A DNA stretch of 64,000 nucleotides, from NCBI GenBank assembly GCA_963719465.1, contig OY970386.1:62001-126000 (forward strand), read 5' to 3'. A program made the position numbers and the translations under genes. The stretch's first letter is position 1, and each line of letters opens with the position of its first letter. Below, in pieces: positions 33,457 to 41,333 of this stretch. The notes beneath the pieces are model-generated. The model was not told the origin of the DNA. It saw only the letters and a program-made list of their open reading frames with translations, and searched no databases. The DNA is from JALHUB01 sp963719465. GTDB lineage: Bacteria; Chloroflexota; Dehalococcoidia; DSTF01; JALHUB01.

Positions 33457-34037
33457 TGGGCCACCTCCGCGTTTAATGCGATTGAATCAAGCGCGGCGCC
33501 GGCCGCCGCCTGCCCAACGTGGCGCCCCAGCTCGACCGGACGCGGTCCCTGCGGGCTGTCCTCGAAGCGGAGAAACAGCGACGAGTGGGTCTGCGGGTTG
33601 TAGACCGTCATTATTACGCCGGGATGGTCCGGATCCTGCGGAACGCCCCAATCGACGATCACCGGATAGAACACCCTGAAATCTCCGAAACCATCCGGAA
33701 TGTGAAGACGGACGCCGTACTTCTGAAATACGCTTCCTGCCGAGGCCAGGTCGCCCTGCTCATCAAAAGCCGGTGGCCAGGCGCCGCCCGACGGAATGGC
33801 CGTTGCTGTTGGAACCGGCAAATCGGGAGGGGTCGCAGCCGTTGCTGATAACGTCGGCGTGACTGGCAGGTCTGCTGCCGTCGGGGCCGCGACGGTGGCA
33901 CTCGCAGATGCATCCGGCGTCCCCGCCACGTCTGTTGGTGCCGTCTGGCCGAAAGCGCCGCGCACCGTCAGATAGGCCGCTACGAAGGCAAGGCAGCAGA
34001 GCACGAGAACGATTGGTGATCTTGGTAGAGTCTTCAA
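33453..34037 (-). CDS. Secreted protein with Ala/Thr/Pro-rich linker
   Basis: The 194-residue product has an uncleaved or cleaved signal helix (SPIVLVLCCLAFVAAYLTV) and an Ala/Thr/Pro-rich linker to about residue 85. A globular C-terminal half follows (VFQKYGVRLHIPDGFGDFRVFYPVIVDWG to SLFLRFEDSPQGP). No family is recognised. It precedes the protease in a coupled two-gene operon, and a TTGACA/TAGAAA promoter on the minus strand (34129-34101) drives it. A protease inhibitor, chaperone or substrate role is possible only by position. Confidence 0.7.
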   Translation of the reverse strand: MKTLPRSPIVLVLCCLAFVAAYLTVRGAFGQTAPTDVAGTPDASASATVAAPTAADLPVTPTLSATAATPPDLPVPTATAIPSGGAWPPAFDEQGDLASAGSVFQKYGVRLHIPDGFGDFRVFYPVIVDWGVPQDPDHPGVIMTVYNPQTHSSLFLRFEDSPQGPRPVELGRHVGQAAAGAALDSIALNAEVAQ

Positions 34038-34100
34038 CGGGCTTCTCCCTTCCGCGCCGCTCCACGGAACCTTTCCTGGTCGTCTGACCGATTAAGATAG

Positions 34101-34129
34101 TTTCTAATGCTTTCCGTCAACATTGTCAA
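34101..34129 (-). promoter_or_regulatory. Promoter of the secreted protein-protease operon
   Basis: On the minus strand TTGACA (34129-34124), a 17-bp spacer and TAGAAA (34106-34101) fit sigma-70. It lies back to back with the array promoter at 34170-34198 in a locally AT-rich gap. Confidence 0.6.
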
Positions 34130-34169
34130 TAGATCTAGTGAGCATAACGGATCAACTACCAAAAGTTTC

Positions 34170-34198
34170 TTGACAGGTCGGTCACGTGGTGCTATATG
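34170..34198 (+). promoter_or_regulatory. Promoter of the surface-protein array
   Basis: TTGACA at 34170-34175, a 17-bp spacer and TATATG at 34193-34198 give a strong sigma-70 match, 47 bp before array gene 1. No further promoter was seen between the array genes. Confidence 0.65.
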
Positions 34199-34245
34199 TG
34201 AGCACCAGAAGGAATCAAAGAATCCGGTCACACGGAGGTGGAGAC

Positions 34246-35088
34246 GTGAGAGCAGTTCAACGAACGACACTCGGAATCCTATTTGCGGTCGCGCTCGCCG
34301 CACTCGTCGGCGGCGTCGCGGAAGCTCGAACTCCTACTCCTACGAGCACGCCTACGGCCACGCCTGCTCCACCCCAGCCCGCGTTGTACAGCATCAGGCC
34401 GTGGATCAACGCACAGAACCAAGGGCAGGTCACAGCGAGGATCGGGAGCACCCTCTGCGCCACTGGCGCTCCTTTTGCCATCCCGTCGGACCCGGAGCCG
34501 CGTTCCCCGAGCCTGCAGTTTACCGTTTCTGTTCCCTCTGAGGAGGCGCTACCTGGATGCGGCCGCGAGGGCGCAATCGTGACGTTCTTCATTGACGGCC
34601 AGCAGGCGCGGCCAACGGCGATCTGGCATCCAGGCGACAACGGGATATTCGGTGTGATCGCCGGCCCTCCGTTCGCAGACTTTTTTATACTCAGTGGGGA
34701 AGCGGAGCAGACTAGCCGGGCCGGTGGCTCACTCGTGCCTTATATTGGTGACACGCCATGCGGCCGCACCGGGATCGTGTACTCGGACCAACAGGTTGCC
34801 GGCTGCGGCGTCGAGGGTTCACAGATCACCTTCAAACTCTTCGACAGCCAGGGAAACCTCATCGGTACCGCAAACGAGAAGGGAACCTGGCATGCGTGGG
34901 ATGGGGTGGGCGATGATGTTCAGGGGCTAAACCTCACCTTCGGCTCCGCCGCTTCCATCCACATGGGCAACGTCGGAGGCGGGCCGGAGAGCGGCAACGC
35001 CTGGCTTCGGCTGTCGCTGGCGCTCGCCTCGCTTGGCCCGGCGGGCGCAGTCGCCGGCTTCGCGCTCCGGCGGCGACTCAAGAGGTGA
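34246..35088 (+). CDS. Surface array protein 1 (secreted, membrane-anchored)
   Basis: The 280-residue protein starts at GTG 34246 (GGAGGTGGAGAC upstream). Its parts are a signal peptide ending near VAEART, a Thr/Pro linker (TPTPTSTPTATPAPPQP), and two related beta-rich halves. Each half carries a Cys pair and the motif GCGxEG-xx-TF: PGCGREGAIVTFFIDG, then AGCGVEGSQITFKLFD, each followed by a W-H motif. A Gly-rich NVGGGPESG segment, a membrane helix and an Arg-rich tail (RRRLKR) end it. The fold is not recognised. It is the first of four tandem paralogues with their own promoter. Confidence 0.8.
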   Translation: MRAVQRTTLGILFAVALAALVGGVAEARTPTPTSTPTATPAPPQPALYSIRPWINAQNQGQVTARIGSTLCATGAPFAIPSDPEPRSPSLQFTVSVPSEEALPGCGREGAIVTFFIDGQQARPTAIWHPGDNGIFGVIAGPPFADFFILSGEAEQTSRAGGSLVPYIGDTPCGRTGIVYSDQQVAGCGVEGSQITFKLFDSQGNLIGTANEKGTWHAWDGVGDDVQGLNLTFGSAASIHMGNVGGGPESGNAWLRLSLALASLGPAGAVAGFALRRRLKR

Positions 35089-35092
35089 CGCC

Positions 35093-35929
35093 GTGAGAAC
35101 GGTTCTGAGAACGGCAGTAGCATCCCTGCTCATCGCGGTCGCGCTCGCCGCACTCGTCGGCGGCGCAGCGGAGGCTCGAACTCCTACTCCTACGAGCACG
35201 CCTACGGCCACGCCTGCTCCACCCCAGCCGGCCACTTTTGCCGTCGTGCCCTGGGTCAATGCGCGGAACCAGGCGCAGGAGGTAATCGCCAACATCGGTG
35301 GCACAATCTGCGCGGCTGGCATTGGGGGCAGCGTTGCGGGAAGTTCGCGGGTGATCTTCAACGTGTCCGTGCCCTCCGACCAGGCGCTGCCCGGTTGCGG
35401 TCGCGAGGGCGCCACTGTCACATTTTTCGTCGACGGCCAACAAGCCCCTCAAAGCGCAACCTGGCATGCAGGCGGGTTTCAAGCGTTGGGCGTCATTCTT
35501 GGTTCTCCCTTCGCCCATTTCGTCATACTCAGCGGAGAATTGGAGCAGGCTGTCGCAGCGGGCGGCTCGCTCACGCCTTATATCAATAACGAGCGCTGCG
35601 GCTATGGAACGGTTGTTTACTCAGATGAGCAGCAGGCCGGCTGCGGCGTCGAGGGTTCACAGATCACCTTCAAACTCTTCGACAGCCAGGGGAACCTCAT
35701 CGGCATGGCAAATGAGAAGGGGACTTGGCACGCATGGGATGGCGTGGGTGATCATCTTCAGCAACTAACGCTCACCTTCGGCTCCGCCACATCCGTCCGC
35801 GTCGGCAACGTCGGCGGCGGGCCGGAAGGCGGCGGCAACGCGCGGCTGTCGCTGGCGCTGGCGCTCGCCTCGCTTGGCCTGGCAGGCGCAGTCGCCTTCG
35901 TCGCGCTCCGGCGGCGACTCAACAGGTGA
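35093..35929 (+). CDS. Surface array protein 2
   Basis: This 278-residue paralogue of protein 1 begins at GTG 35093, four bases after the previous stop. Its ribosome binding site (AGAGGTGAC) is formed by the last codons of gene 1, so translation is coupled. The signal region and Thr/Pro linker are nearly the same as in gene 1. The first half carries PGCGREGATVTFFVDG and the second AGCGVEGSQITFKLFD, the latter almost identical to gene 1 at DNA level. The anchor region (NVGGGPEGGGNA) is instead shared with gene 4. It is thus a mosaic. Confidence 0.8.
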   Translation: MRTVLRTAVASLLIAVALAALVGGAAEARTPTPTSTPTATPAPPQPATFAVVPWVNARNQAQEVIANIGGTICAAGIGGSVAGSSRVIFNVSVPSDQALPGCGREGATVTFFVDGQQAPQSATWHAGGFQALGVILGSPFAHFVILSGELEQAVAAGGSLTPYINNERCGYGTVVYSDEQQAGCGVEGSQITFKLFDSQGNLIGMANEKGTWHAWDGVGDHLQQLTLTFGSATSVRVGNVGGGPEGGGNARLSLALALASLGLAGAVAFVALRRRLNR

Positions 35930-35933
35930 CGCT

Positions 35934-36827
35934 GTGAGAACGGTCGCGAGAACGGCAGTAGCATCCCTGCTCATCGCGGCCGTGGTCGCCCTTTCGAGCG
36001 GCGTCGCCCGCGCTCGCGGCTCCACCTTAACCCCGACCCCCCCACCGAGCCCAACAGTCTCCCCGACATCCACACCGACCCCCGATCAGGTTTCAATCTT
36101 CGAGGGGCCCTGCTGGATTGACGCCGCCTGGTGCGCCACTCAGAAGCTGAGCGCGAGGGTTGACGGGAACCTATGCGTCTCCTTTGCTTCTTCCTACACT
36201 CCGCCCGACGGCACCTGGCCCCTAGCTGTGCTGTACGTGCCCTCACAGCAAGTAGCTCCGGGCTGCGGATATGAAGGGGCAGCGGTACAGTTCTTCATCG
36301 GAGACACACCTGTACGCGACACAGGGGTTTGGCACGCAGGGTCGCACAAGATCATGACCTTCTTCGCCGGGCCTCCACTCGCCCCGTTCACCGTGATCTC
36401 CTCCGCCCCCATCGCGCAAGGTGAATCCATCGTGCCCTTCATCAACGGTCAGGCTTGCGGCTATGCGAAAAGTGGCATCGGCGGTGTGGACCCGGAACAC
36501 ACGTCTTTGGTGTTCGCCTTCTCAAACGAGCAGCAGCTAGGCTGCGGCACGAACGGGGCAGAGATCGTCTTCAAACTCCTGGACGCGCAGGGGAACGTCG
36601 TCGGCGTGGCAAGCCAGACAGCAAGGTGGTACGCCTGGACGGGCGACTACGACCAGTGGCAGGAAGTCAACCTGACGTTCGGGCCACCCACATCCATCCA
36701 CATGGGCAACGTCGGAGGCGGGCCGGAGAGCGGCAACGCCTGGCTTCGGCTGTCGCTGGCGCTCGCGTCACTTGGCCTGGCAGGCGCGGTCGGCGGCTTC
36801 GCGCTCCGGAGGCGACTCAACAGGTGA
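35934..36827 (+). CDS. Surface array protein 3
   Basis: This 297-residue paralogue starts at GTG 35934, with CAGGTGAC in the end of gene 2 as ribosome binding site. The linker is Pro/Thr/Ser-rich. The body is more divergent: FEGPCWIDAAWCATQKL, APGCGYEGAAVQFFIGDTP, then LGCGTNGAEIVFKLLDAQG. Both GCG-G motifs are kept. The anchor (NVGGGPESGNAWLRLSLALA) matches gene 1. The first repeat half is closest to gene 4 (CWxDAAxC, FFIGxxP). Function unknown; exported and tail-anchored by its C-terminal helix. Confidence 0.8.
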   Translation: MRTVARTAVASLLIAAVVALSSGVARARGSTLTPTPPPSPTVSPTSTPTPDQVSIFEGPCWIDAAWCATQKLSARVDGNLCVSFASSYTPPDGTWPLAVLYVPSQQVAPGCGYEGAAVQFFIGDTPVRDTGVWHAGSHKIMTFFAGPPLAPFTVISSAPIAQGESIVPFINGQACGYAKSGIGGVDPEHTSLVFAFSNEQQLGCGTNGAEIVFKLLDAQGNVVGVASQTARWYAWTGDYDQWQEVNLTFGPPTSIHMGNVGGGPESGNAWLRLSLALASLGLAGAVGGFALRRRLNR

Positions 36828-36831
36828 CGTG

Positions 36832-37733
36832 GTGAGAACGGTCCCGAGAACGGCAGTAGCATCCCTGCTCATCGCGGCCGTGGTCGCCCTTTCGAGCGGC
36901 GTCGCGGAAGCGCGCGCCCCGACTCCCTCGCCTACCACTAGCGCGACGGCGACGGCCACGCCCGGGCCCACGCCCACACCAGGGCACGATCAATTCTCAG
37001 AATTCATGGGCGATTGTTGGCTTGACGCCGCATTCTGCGGCGATCAGGCGCTGAGCGCGAGGATCGATGGGAACTTATGCGTGCCCTCGGCGCTCGGCCT
37101 AAAGCCAGCCGACGCGACCGGGTTTGTCTACGATATTAAGGTTCCCGCGCAGCAAGCAGTTCCTGGATGCGGGTATGAAGGGACCACCGTCCAGTTCTTC
37201 ATCGGAGGCAGGCCTACGCTGCAGGCTGGCGTCTGGCATGCGGGGTCGACCAAGATAATGTCGTTCATAGCCGGCTACCCTTTCGCCATCTTTCGCGGAG
37301 GATCTTCCCTTGCCATTGGACCGGGTGAATGCATTGTGCCCTATGTTGGCGGTCAGTCTTGCGGGTACGATGAGCGCTGCCGTTACGGCGGCGGAGGTCC
37401 CGAGACTGGGTTTTCTGCTGTCGTGTTCTCAGATGAGCAGGAGGCAGGTTGCGGCACGAAGGTGCCCAGGTCGCATTCAAGGTCCTTGATGCGCAAGGGA
37501 GAGTCCTCGCGGTCGCGGATCAGACCGCTGCCTGGCATGCATATCCCGAATCTGCGCCCAGCCCGTTTCTGACGCTCACCTTCTCGGCGCCCACGGCAAT
37601 CCAGGTCGGCAACGTCGGCGGCGGGCCGGAAGGCGGCGGCAACGCCTGGCTTCGGCTGTCGCTGGCGCTCGCGTCACTTGGCCTGGCAGGCGCAGTCGCC
37701 GGCTTCGCGCTCCGGAGGCGACTCAACAGGTGA
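36832..37733 (+). pseudogene. Surface array protein 4, frameshifted
   Basis: GTG 36832 starts a paralogue with signal, Thr/Pro linker, CWLDAAFCGDQAL and PGCGYEGTTVQFFIGG. At about 37460 the frame is lost just after GCGTK. The remaining part (GAQVAFKVLDAQGRVL, then NVGGGPEGGGNAWLRL and the anchor) continues in the next frame to 37733. Comparison with gene 3 (GCGTNGAEIVFKL) shows a missing base, ACGAA(C)GGT. As written, a protein of 246 residues without anchor would be made. It could be a sequencing error, a recent mutation, or a switchable state. Confidence 0.75.
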
Positions 37734-37737
37734 CGCT

Positions 37738-37890
37738 GTGAGAACGGTCCCGAGAACGGCAGTAGCATCCCTGCTCATCGCGGCCGTGGTCGCCCTTTCG
37801 AGCGGCGTCGCAGAAGCGCGCGCCCCGACTCCCTCGCCTACCACTAGCGCCTGGCCGCCGGTGACCTCGACCGCACGAAGGTCGACTTGA
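37738..37890 (+). pseudogene. Surface array copy 5, truncated and fused to CBS gene DNA
   Basis: The first 109 bp repeat gene 4's start almost exactly (signal peptide and APTPSPTTSA linker, one base different). At 37846-37850 the shared bases AGCGC join it to sequence from inside the CNNM/CBS gene. The frame then reads 12 unrelated residues and stops at 37890. The product would be a 50-residue secreted stub. Confidence 0.8.
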
Positions 37891-38375
37891 GAGCGCTCGC
37901 CCGCAAGCCGTTCTTCGTGCCCGAGTCGAAGCATGTCGGCGAGCTGCTGGCGGACATGCGCTCGAACCGCGTCCACATGGCCGTTGTCGTCGACGAGTAC
38001 GGCGGCACGGCGGGCATCGTCACGATCGAGGACATGCTCGAGGAGATCGTCGGCGAGATCGAGGACGAGTACGACCGCGAGGAGCCGACGGTGGAGAAGA
38101 TCGACGACACGGAGGTGATCGTCGACGCGCGCGTAAGCATCGACGACCTGAACGAGCTGCTGGGCCTGCACATCGAGGGCGAGGACTTCGATACCGTGGG
38201 CGGCTTCGTCTACCACGAGCTGGGGCGCATACCACTTGCCGGCGACGAAGTGCAGTCGGACGGCCTGCGGCTGAAGGTGCTGTCCGTCGTCGGCCGCCGC
38301 ATCAAGAAGATACGGGTCAAGAAAGAGCTTCCCGCTGCGCCACCACCGTCGAACGGCGGCAACGGGGGAAGATAG
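37846..38375 (+). pseudogene. 5'-truncated duplicate of the CNNM/CBS gene
   Basis: The sequence matches 31638-32170 of the intact gene from AGCGCCTGG onward, with scattered mostly silent differences. It covers the second CBS domain and the CorC/HlyC domain in open frame to TAG 38375. The membrane domain, the first CBS domain and the start are missing. A TTG at 37887 could in principle start a 162-residue soluble fragment. The tail sequence after KKIRVKKE differs from the intact gene. Confidence 0.8.
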
Positions 38376-38452
38376 GGTAGGCGCGGGCGCCTCTGCCCGC
38401 CCAGCCTGGTCCTAACACCGCCGGGCCATATAAATCGATCAGGTATGCTGCG

Positions 38453-38483
38453 CCTGCCTGCCGTCAGGCAGGGGTTTCAACCC
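38453..38483. repeat. Hairpins between the CBS fragments
   Basis: CCTGCCTG-CCGT-CAGGCAGG occupies 38453-38472 and GGGTTTCAACCC follows, in the gap between the two CBS gene remnants. They resemble the short hairpin family found in the T-box leader, after dprA and before xseA. They could also terminate transcription, though no T-run follows. Confidence 0.5.
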
Positions 38484-38499
38484 GCAGTGCTGTTTCCTC

Positions 38500-38550
38500 C
38501 CGACCTCCGCCGCGCCCTCAAACGGCGCCAACGGCAACGGCCACCGCTAG
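38500..38550 (+). pseudogene. Second remnant: 3' end of the CNNM/CBS gene
   Basis: These 51 bp encode PTSAAPSNGANGNGHR plus TAG, one residue different from the end of the intact gene at 32120-32170. They are followed by the same GCTAGC stop-stop palindrome and a minus-strand gene with a similar basic tail. The whole convergent junction was therefore duplicated. Confidence 0.8.
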
Positions 38551-39215
38551 CGCTGCTGTCGGGCCCGCCGCTTCCTCACGAGCCATCCTCCCCATGCAGA
38601 TGCAACGATTATCAAACCCATGCCGATAAGAATCTCCGGCCGCCCTACTTGGGAGTGGCTCTCCGCTCCTGTACCAGTTCCGGGCAGCCCCGATTGGCCT
38701 CCCTGCGGCGTTACGGTTGTGTACGCTGTCAGAACGGATCCATCCGGCATTGTGATGCTCGACCCCCGCACGCTTATCTCCGTCTCAAGCGTCCCCGTGA
38801 AAGACGGCGACAACAGAAGGTTAACCACCACCGCGCCCGGCCCGGCCTGGTTCGGAAAGAGGACGTCGACGTGATTCTCAACAAGCTCGACAGCCTTCCC
38901 TCGTGGACCAGTTAGCGTATCCAAAGAAACGAAGGAGGCAGCTCCCTGCGTCCACGTGAGAGTAAAGGTCAATCCCGGATATGCTGGGTCCCGCACACCC
39001 TCGTAGTCCACACGAAATGAAGCCTCTCCTCCCATCATGGAGGAGGCCGGGCCGCTGAGCACGTAGCGCACAGGGTAGCCACAATCCGCGCAGGGCGTCG
39101 GGCTTGCTGTCTCGATAGCGATCGCGTTCGCAGCAGCCGGCGGGGGAATTGAGGTTGCCCCGACCATCAATCCCGCAACGACCGAAACGAGCGCCAGCGC
39201 CCGCGCACCCATCAT
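38547..39215 (-). CDS. LPGTG-type surface protein
   Basis: The 222-residue protein starts at ATG 39215 (GGGGGGCGA upstream) with a signal peptide (ALALVSVVAGLMVGATS, then PPPAAANA). The body is a beta-sandwich-like domain (FRVDYEGVRDPAYPGLTFTLTW to LETEISVRGSSI). It ends with LPGTGTG, a spacer, a membrane helix (ILIGMGLIIVASAWGGWLV) and a basic tail (RKRRARQQR). That is a sortase sorting signal, although no sortase gene is in the window. It is coupled to the SpoIID-like gene upstream by an ATGA overlap. Confidence 0.8.
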   Translation of the reverse strand: MMGARALALVSVVAGLMVGATSIPPPAAANAIAIETASPTPCADCGYPVRYVLSGPASSMMGGEASFRVDYEGVRDPAYPGLTFTLTWTQGAASFVSLDTLTGPRGKAVELVENHVDVLFPNQAGPGAVVVNLLLSPSFTGTLETEISVRGSSITMPDGSVLTAYTTVTPQGGQSGLPGTGTGAESHSQVGRPEILIGMGLIIVASAWGGWLVRKRRARQQR

Positions 39216-40900
39216 TCGCCCCCCACGTGATCGGTCTTCGGCAGCGCCCTTATCCACGCGCATGCAACGTTGCCGTTTGGATCAGTCTGACACACGCTGT
39301 CAAATACTTGGCTGCTCGACCAGGACGAAGGCCCGCAGTTGCTCTCAAACGTCATCCCGCTGCAGACCTTCTTAGAGGTCCCCCCATACCCGTAGGCGCC
39401 ATCGTAAAGTCTTTCCGTCACCTGAAGTGGGGCCCAGGTAAGATCCCTCGCGCCGACGTATGCCTGACCCGTCGTCCACTTGAAGCTGATTGTCGCGTAA
39501 AACTGATTGCCCGATACATTCCTATACTCCTCGCCCCCCGCACGCGCGGCCGAGCAGTAACCATTTGATCCGCAGGCCACGATTCTATAGTACTTCGTTG
39601 CCTGATCGGAAGTCGTGATGCCCGTGGTCACACTGCTTATGCCGGTTCCGAGGGACGTGCAGCTTGTGAAAGCGGCCCCGGGATACGAGTTGTCGCTGCA
39701 GCGTTTATAGGTTACCCCAGCCAGACCTTTCCAACTTATCGTGATACTCGTGTCCTGGTAGGGTTTCGCGACGGGCTCCAGCGTGGGCAGGTTCTCCGCT
39801 GTGGATCCGACAGCGTGCGGACCGGAGACGATCGTGCCTACGGGATTATAGTAATAGGCAGCGAGAATGTGTGCCCACGAGTAACCCAAATCTGCGCATG
39901 CCTTACTTCCGTACTGCGATAGTGTGTTGCCTGGGTGGTGGACCTGGTCGACATCGTGCAGCTCACCGCACCCATCATTGGGCCCAGCTTCATGAAGGGC
40001 CTCATATGGCGTGCCAGCGCTGTTCATCAAATAATAGTCCCACGTGTCGAGAACCGCTTGATTCATGTACTGGTCCTCGAAGTTTGGGTCCCAGACCTGA
40101 TAGTTCTGTGTGGGGTCAACGTCCCAGCAGCCAGATCCCGTACTGTGCGAATAAAGCACATGATACCGACCATACATCTTCACGGCAACGGCCCCGGATC
40201 TGAGAGCCTCTGTGCTCGCATCCCACTGCGTAAGCCACTCATGGGGCAGCACGTGCTCCACGTACTTCACAAAGTCGACAGTATGAACTACCCACCCTCT
40301 CCCGTCTCCGGCGTCGGCATAGACGTTGATGACAGCCGGAGGGGTAGTCGTGCTCGTGTACCCCGTGCAGCTCGTTCCAGACTGCGCAACCATGGGAGCC
40401 GCTAGGCTTGGCCCACTGTTCGGCGCGGGAGCGGGCAGGGGGGCCGCCAGATCATCGACCTGCTCAACGTCGCTCAACGTGGGCGTCAGAATGGGCACTC
40501 TTCCCGGAAGAAGGGGCATGGAGCGATAAGTGAAGCTCGCATACCCTGGCGCCGAGACTGTGATATCTACCAAAGTCGGGCTGTTCCGATCGTTAGACAC
40601 CGCCAGTGCCCCTGTCTGAGCCGTCCCCTCACTTCCTGTTGCCATCGTGGCTACTGGAGCGACGGCCGTTCGCCCGCTGGGTCGAATCTGGATCGTCGCG
40701 TCCTCTACCGGCACCACATCCACGCCGTACTCGGACTGAGCCAAACCAGGCAAACTGCCAGGCGACAAGGAATTCACCCTTCCCACGATCTGTGCCCTTA
40801 CGATCACGCTAGGAGCGGCCGCCTGCGAATGCGAAACTCCTACTGCGCTAGCGACGAGCGCCGCTGCGGCCACAACCAATAACACCTTCGGACGTAGCAT
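39212..40900 (-). CDS. Secreted SpoIID/LytB-like protein
   Basis: The 562-residue protein starts at ATG 40900 (AGGAGG 8 bp upstream) with a signal peptide (KVLLVVAAAALVASAVGVS). An N-terminal beta domain (to about residue 150) precedes a SpoIID/LytB-like core (VDFVKYVEHVLPHEWLTQW, then ALRSGAVAVKMYGRY; in SpoIID the EW/Glu is catalytic in glycan cleavage). A fibronectin-like module (DTSITISWKGLAGVTYKRC) and a Cys-rich C-terminal domain follow. There is no anchor of its own. It shares a transcript with the LPGTG protein. A cell-wall lytic role is likely but unproven. Confidence 0.72.
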   Translation of the reverse strand: MLRPKVLLVVAAAALVASAVGVSHSQAAAPSVIVRAQIVGRVNSLSPGSLPGLAQSEYGVDVVPVEDATIQIRPSGRTAVAPVATMATGSEGTAQTGALAVSNDRNSPTLVDITVSAPGYASFTYRSMPLLPGRVPILTPTLSDVEQVDDLAAPLPAPAPNSGPSLAAPMVAQSGTSCTGYTSTTTPPAVINVYADAGDGRGWVVHTVDFVKYVEHVLPHEWLTQWDASTEALRSGAVAVKMYGRYHVLYSHSTGSGCWDVDPTQNYQVWDPNFEDQYMNQAVLDTWDYYLMNSAGTPYEALHEAGPNDGCGELHDVDQVHHPGNTLSQYGSKACADLGYSWAHILAAYYYNPVGTIVSGPHAVGSTAENLPTLEPVAKPYQDTSITISWKGLAGVTYKRCSDNSYPGAAFTSCTSLGTGISSVTTGITTSDQATKYYRIVACGSNGYCSAARAGGEEYRNVSGNQFYATISFKWTTGQAYVGARDLTWAPLQVTERLYDGAYGYGGTSKKVCSGMTFESNCGPSSWSSSQVFDSVCQTDPNGNVACAWIRALPKTDHVGGE

Positions 40901-40951
40901 TTGGTGCCTCCTGCTCACTATACGCTACCCGACCAACCACTCAGTGCGAGT

Positions 40952-40980
40952 ACTTTAGGGCGGCATGCCATACTTGTCAA
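40952..40980 (-). promoter_or_regulatory. Promoter of the SpoIID-like/LPGTG operon
   Basis: On the minus strand TTGACA (40980-40975), a 17-bp spacer and TAAAGT (40957-40952) fit sigma-70, about 50 bp before ATG 40900. The rest of 40981-41290 holds no supportable gene. Confidence 0.65.
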
Positions 40981-41296
40981 GGCTTTTATGTAGAGTACTA
41001 GTACCATTCTCAAAGAAGTTTCATGAACGTTCTGGATTTCCTGGCGCCGCCCTGTCGCCGATGGCGCAGGTCCCGCGTACCCGTCTTGCCCTGGTGACGC
41101 CAACCGCTCGCAATCCCTCGGCCGGCCTGCTATCCTGCACCCTGGCGCACCGGCCGGCCGGACCGCCCCCTCGGCCCGCAGGCGCTCGGCTGAAAAATCA
41201 ACTACGAAAACGCGCCCTTCCCAGAATCACCAGGCGATACTTTTTCCAAAACAAAAACAATTCACGACCGTTCCCGCTGTCGCCCGCCCGCCCGTT

Positions 41297-41325
41297 TTGT
41301 CACGCCGCTAGCCCTGTGCTAGAAT
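41297..41325 (+). promoter_or_regulatory. Promoter of dprA, close to its start
   Basis: TTGTCA at 41297-41302, a 17-bp spacer and TAGAAT at 41320-41325 lie only 8 bp before ATG 41334. The predicted transcript start falls within a base or two of the ATG, so the dprA message would be leaderless. Confidence 0.65.
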
Positions 41326-41333
41326 GCGCGGCG

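Noticed and set aside
37449..37733. Independent gene at the end of array gene 4
   Set aside because: It continues the array gene 4 domain and anchor in another frame after a missing base, so it is not a separate gene.
40965..41333. N-terminal extension of dprA
   Set aside because: No family similarity, no ribosome binding site, and a clear promoter lies directly before ATG 41334.
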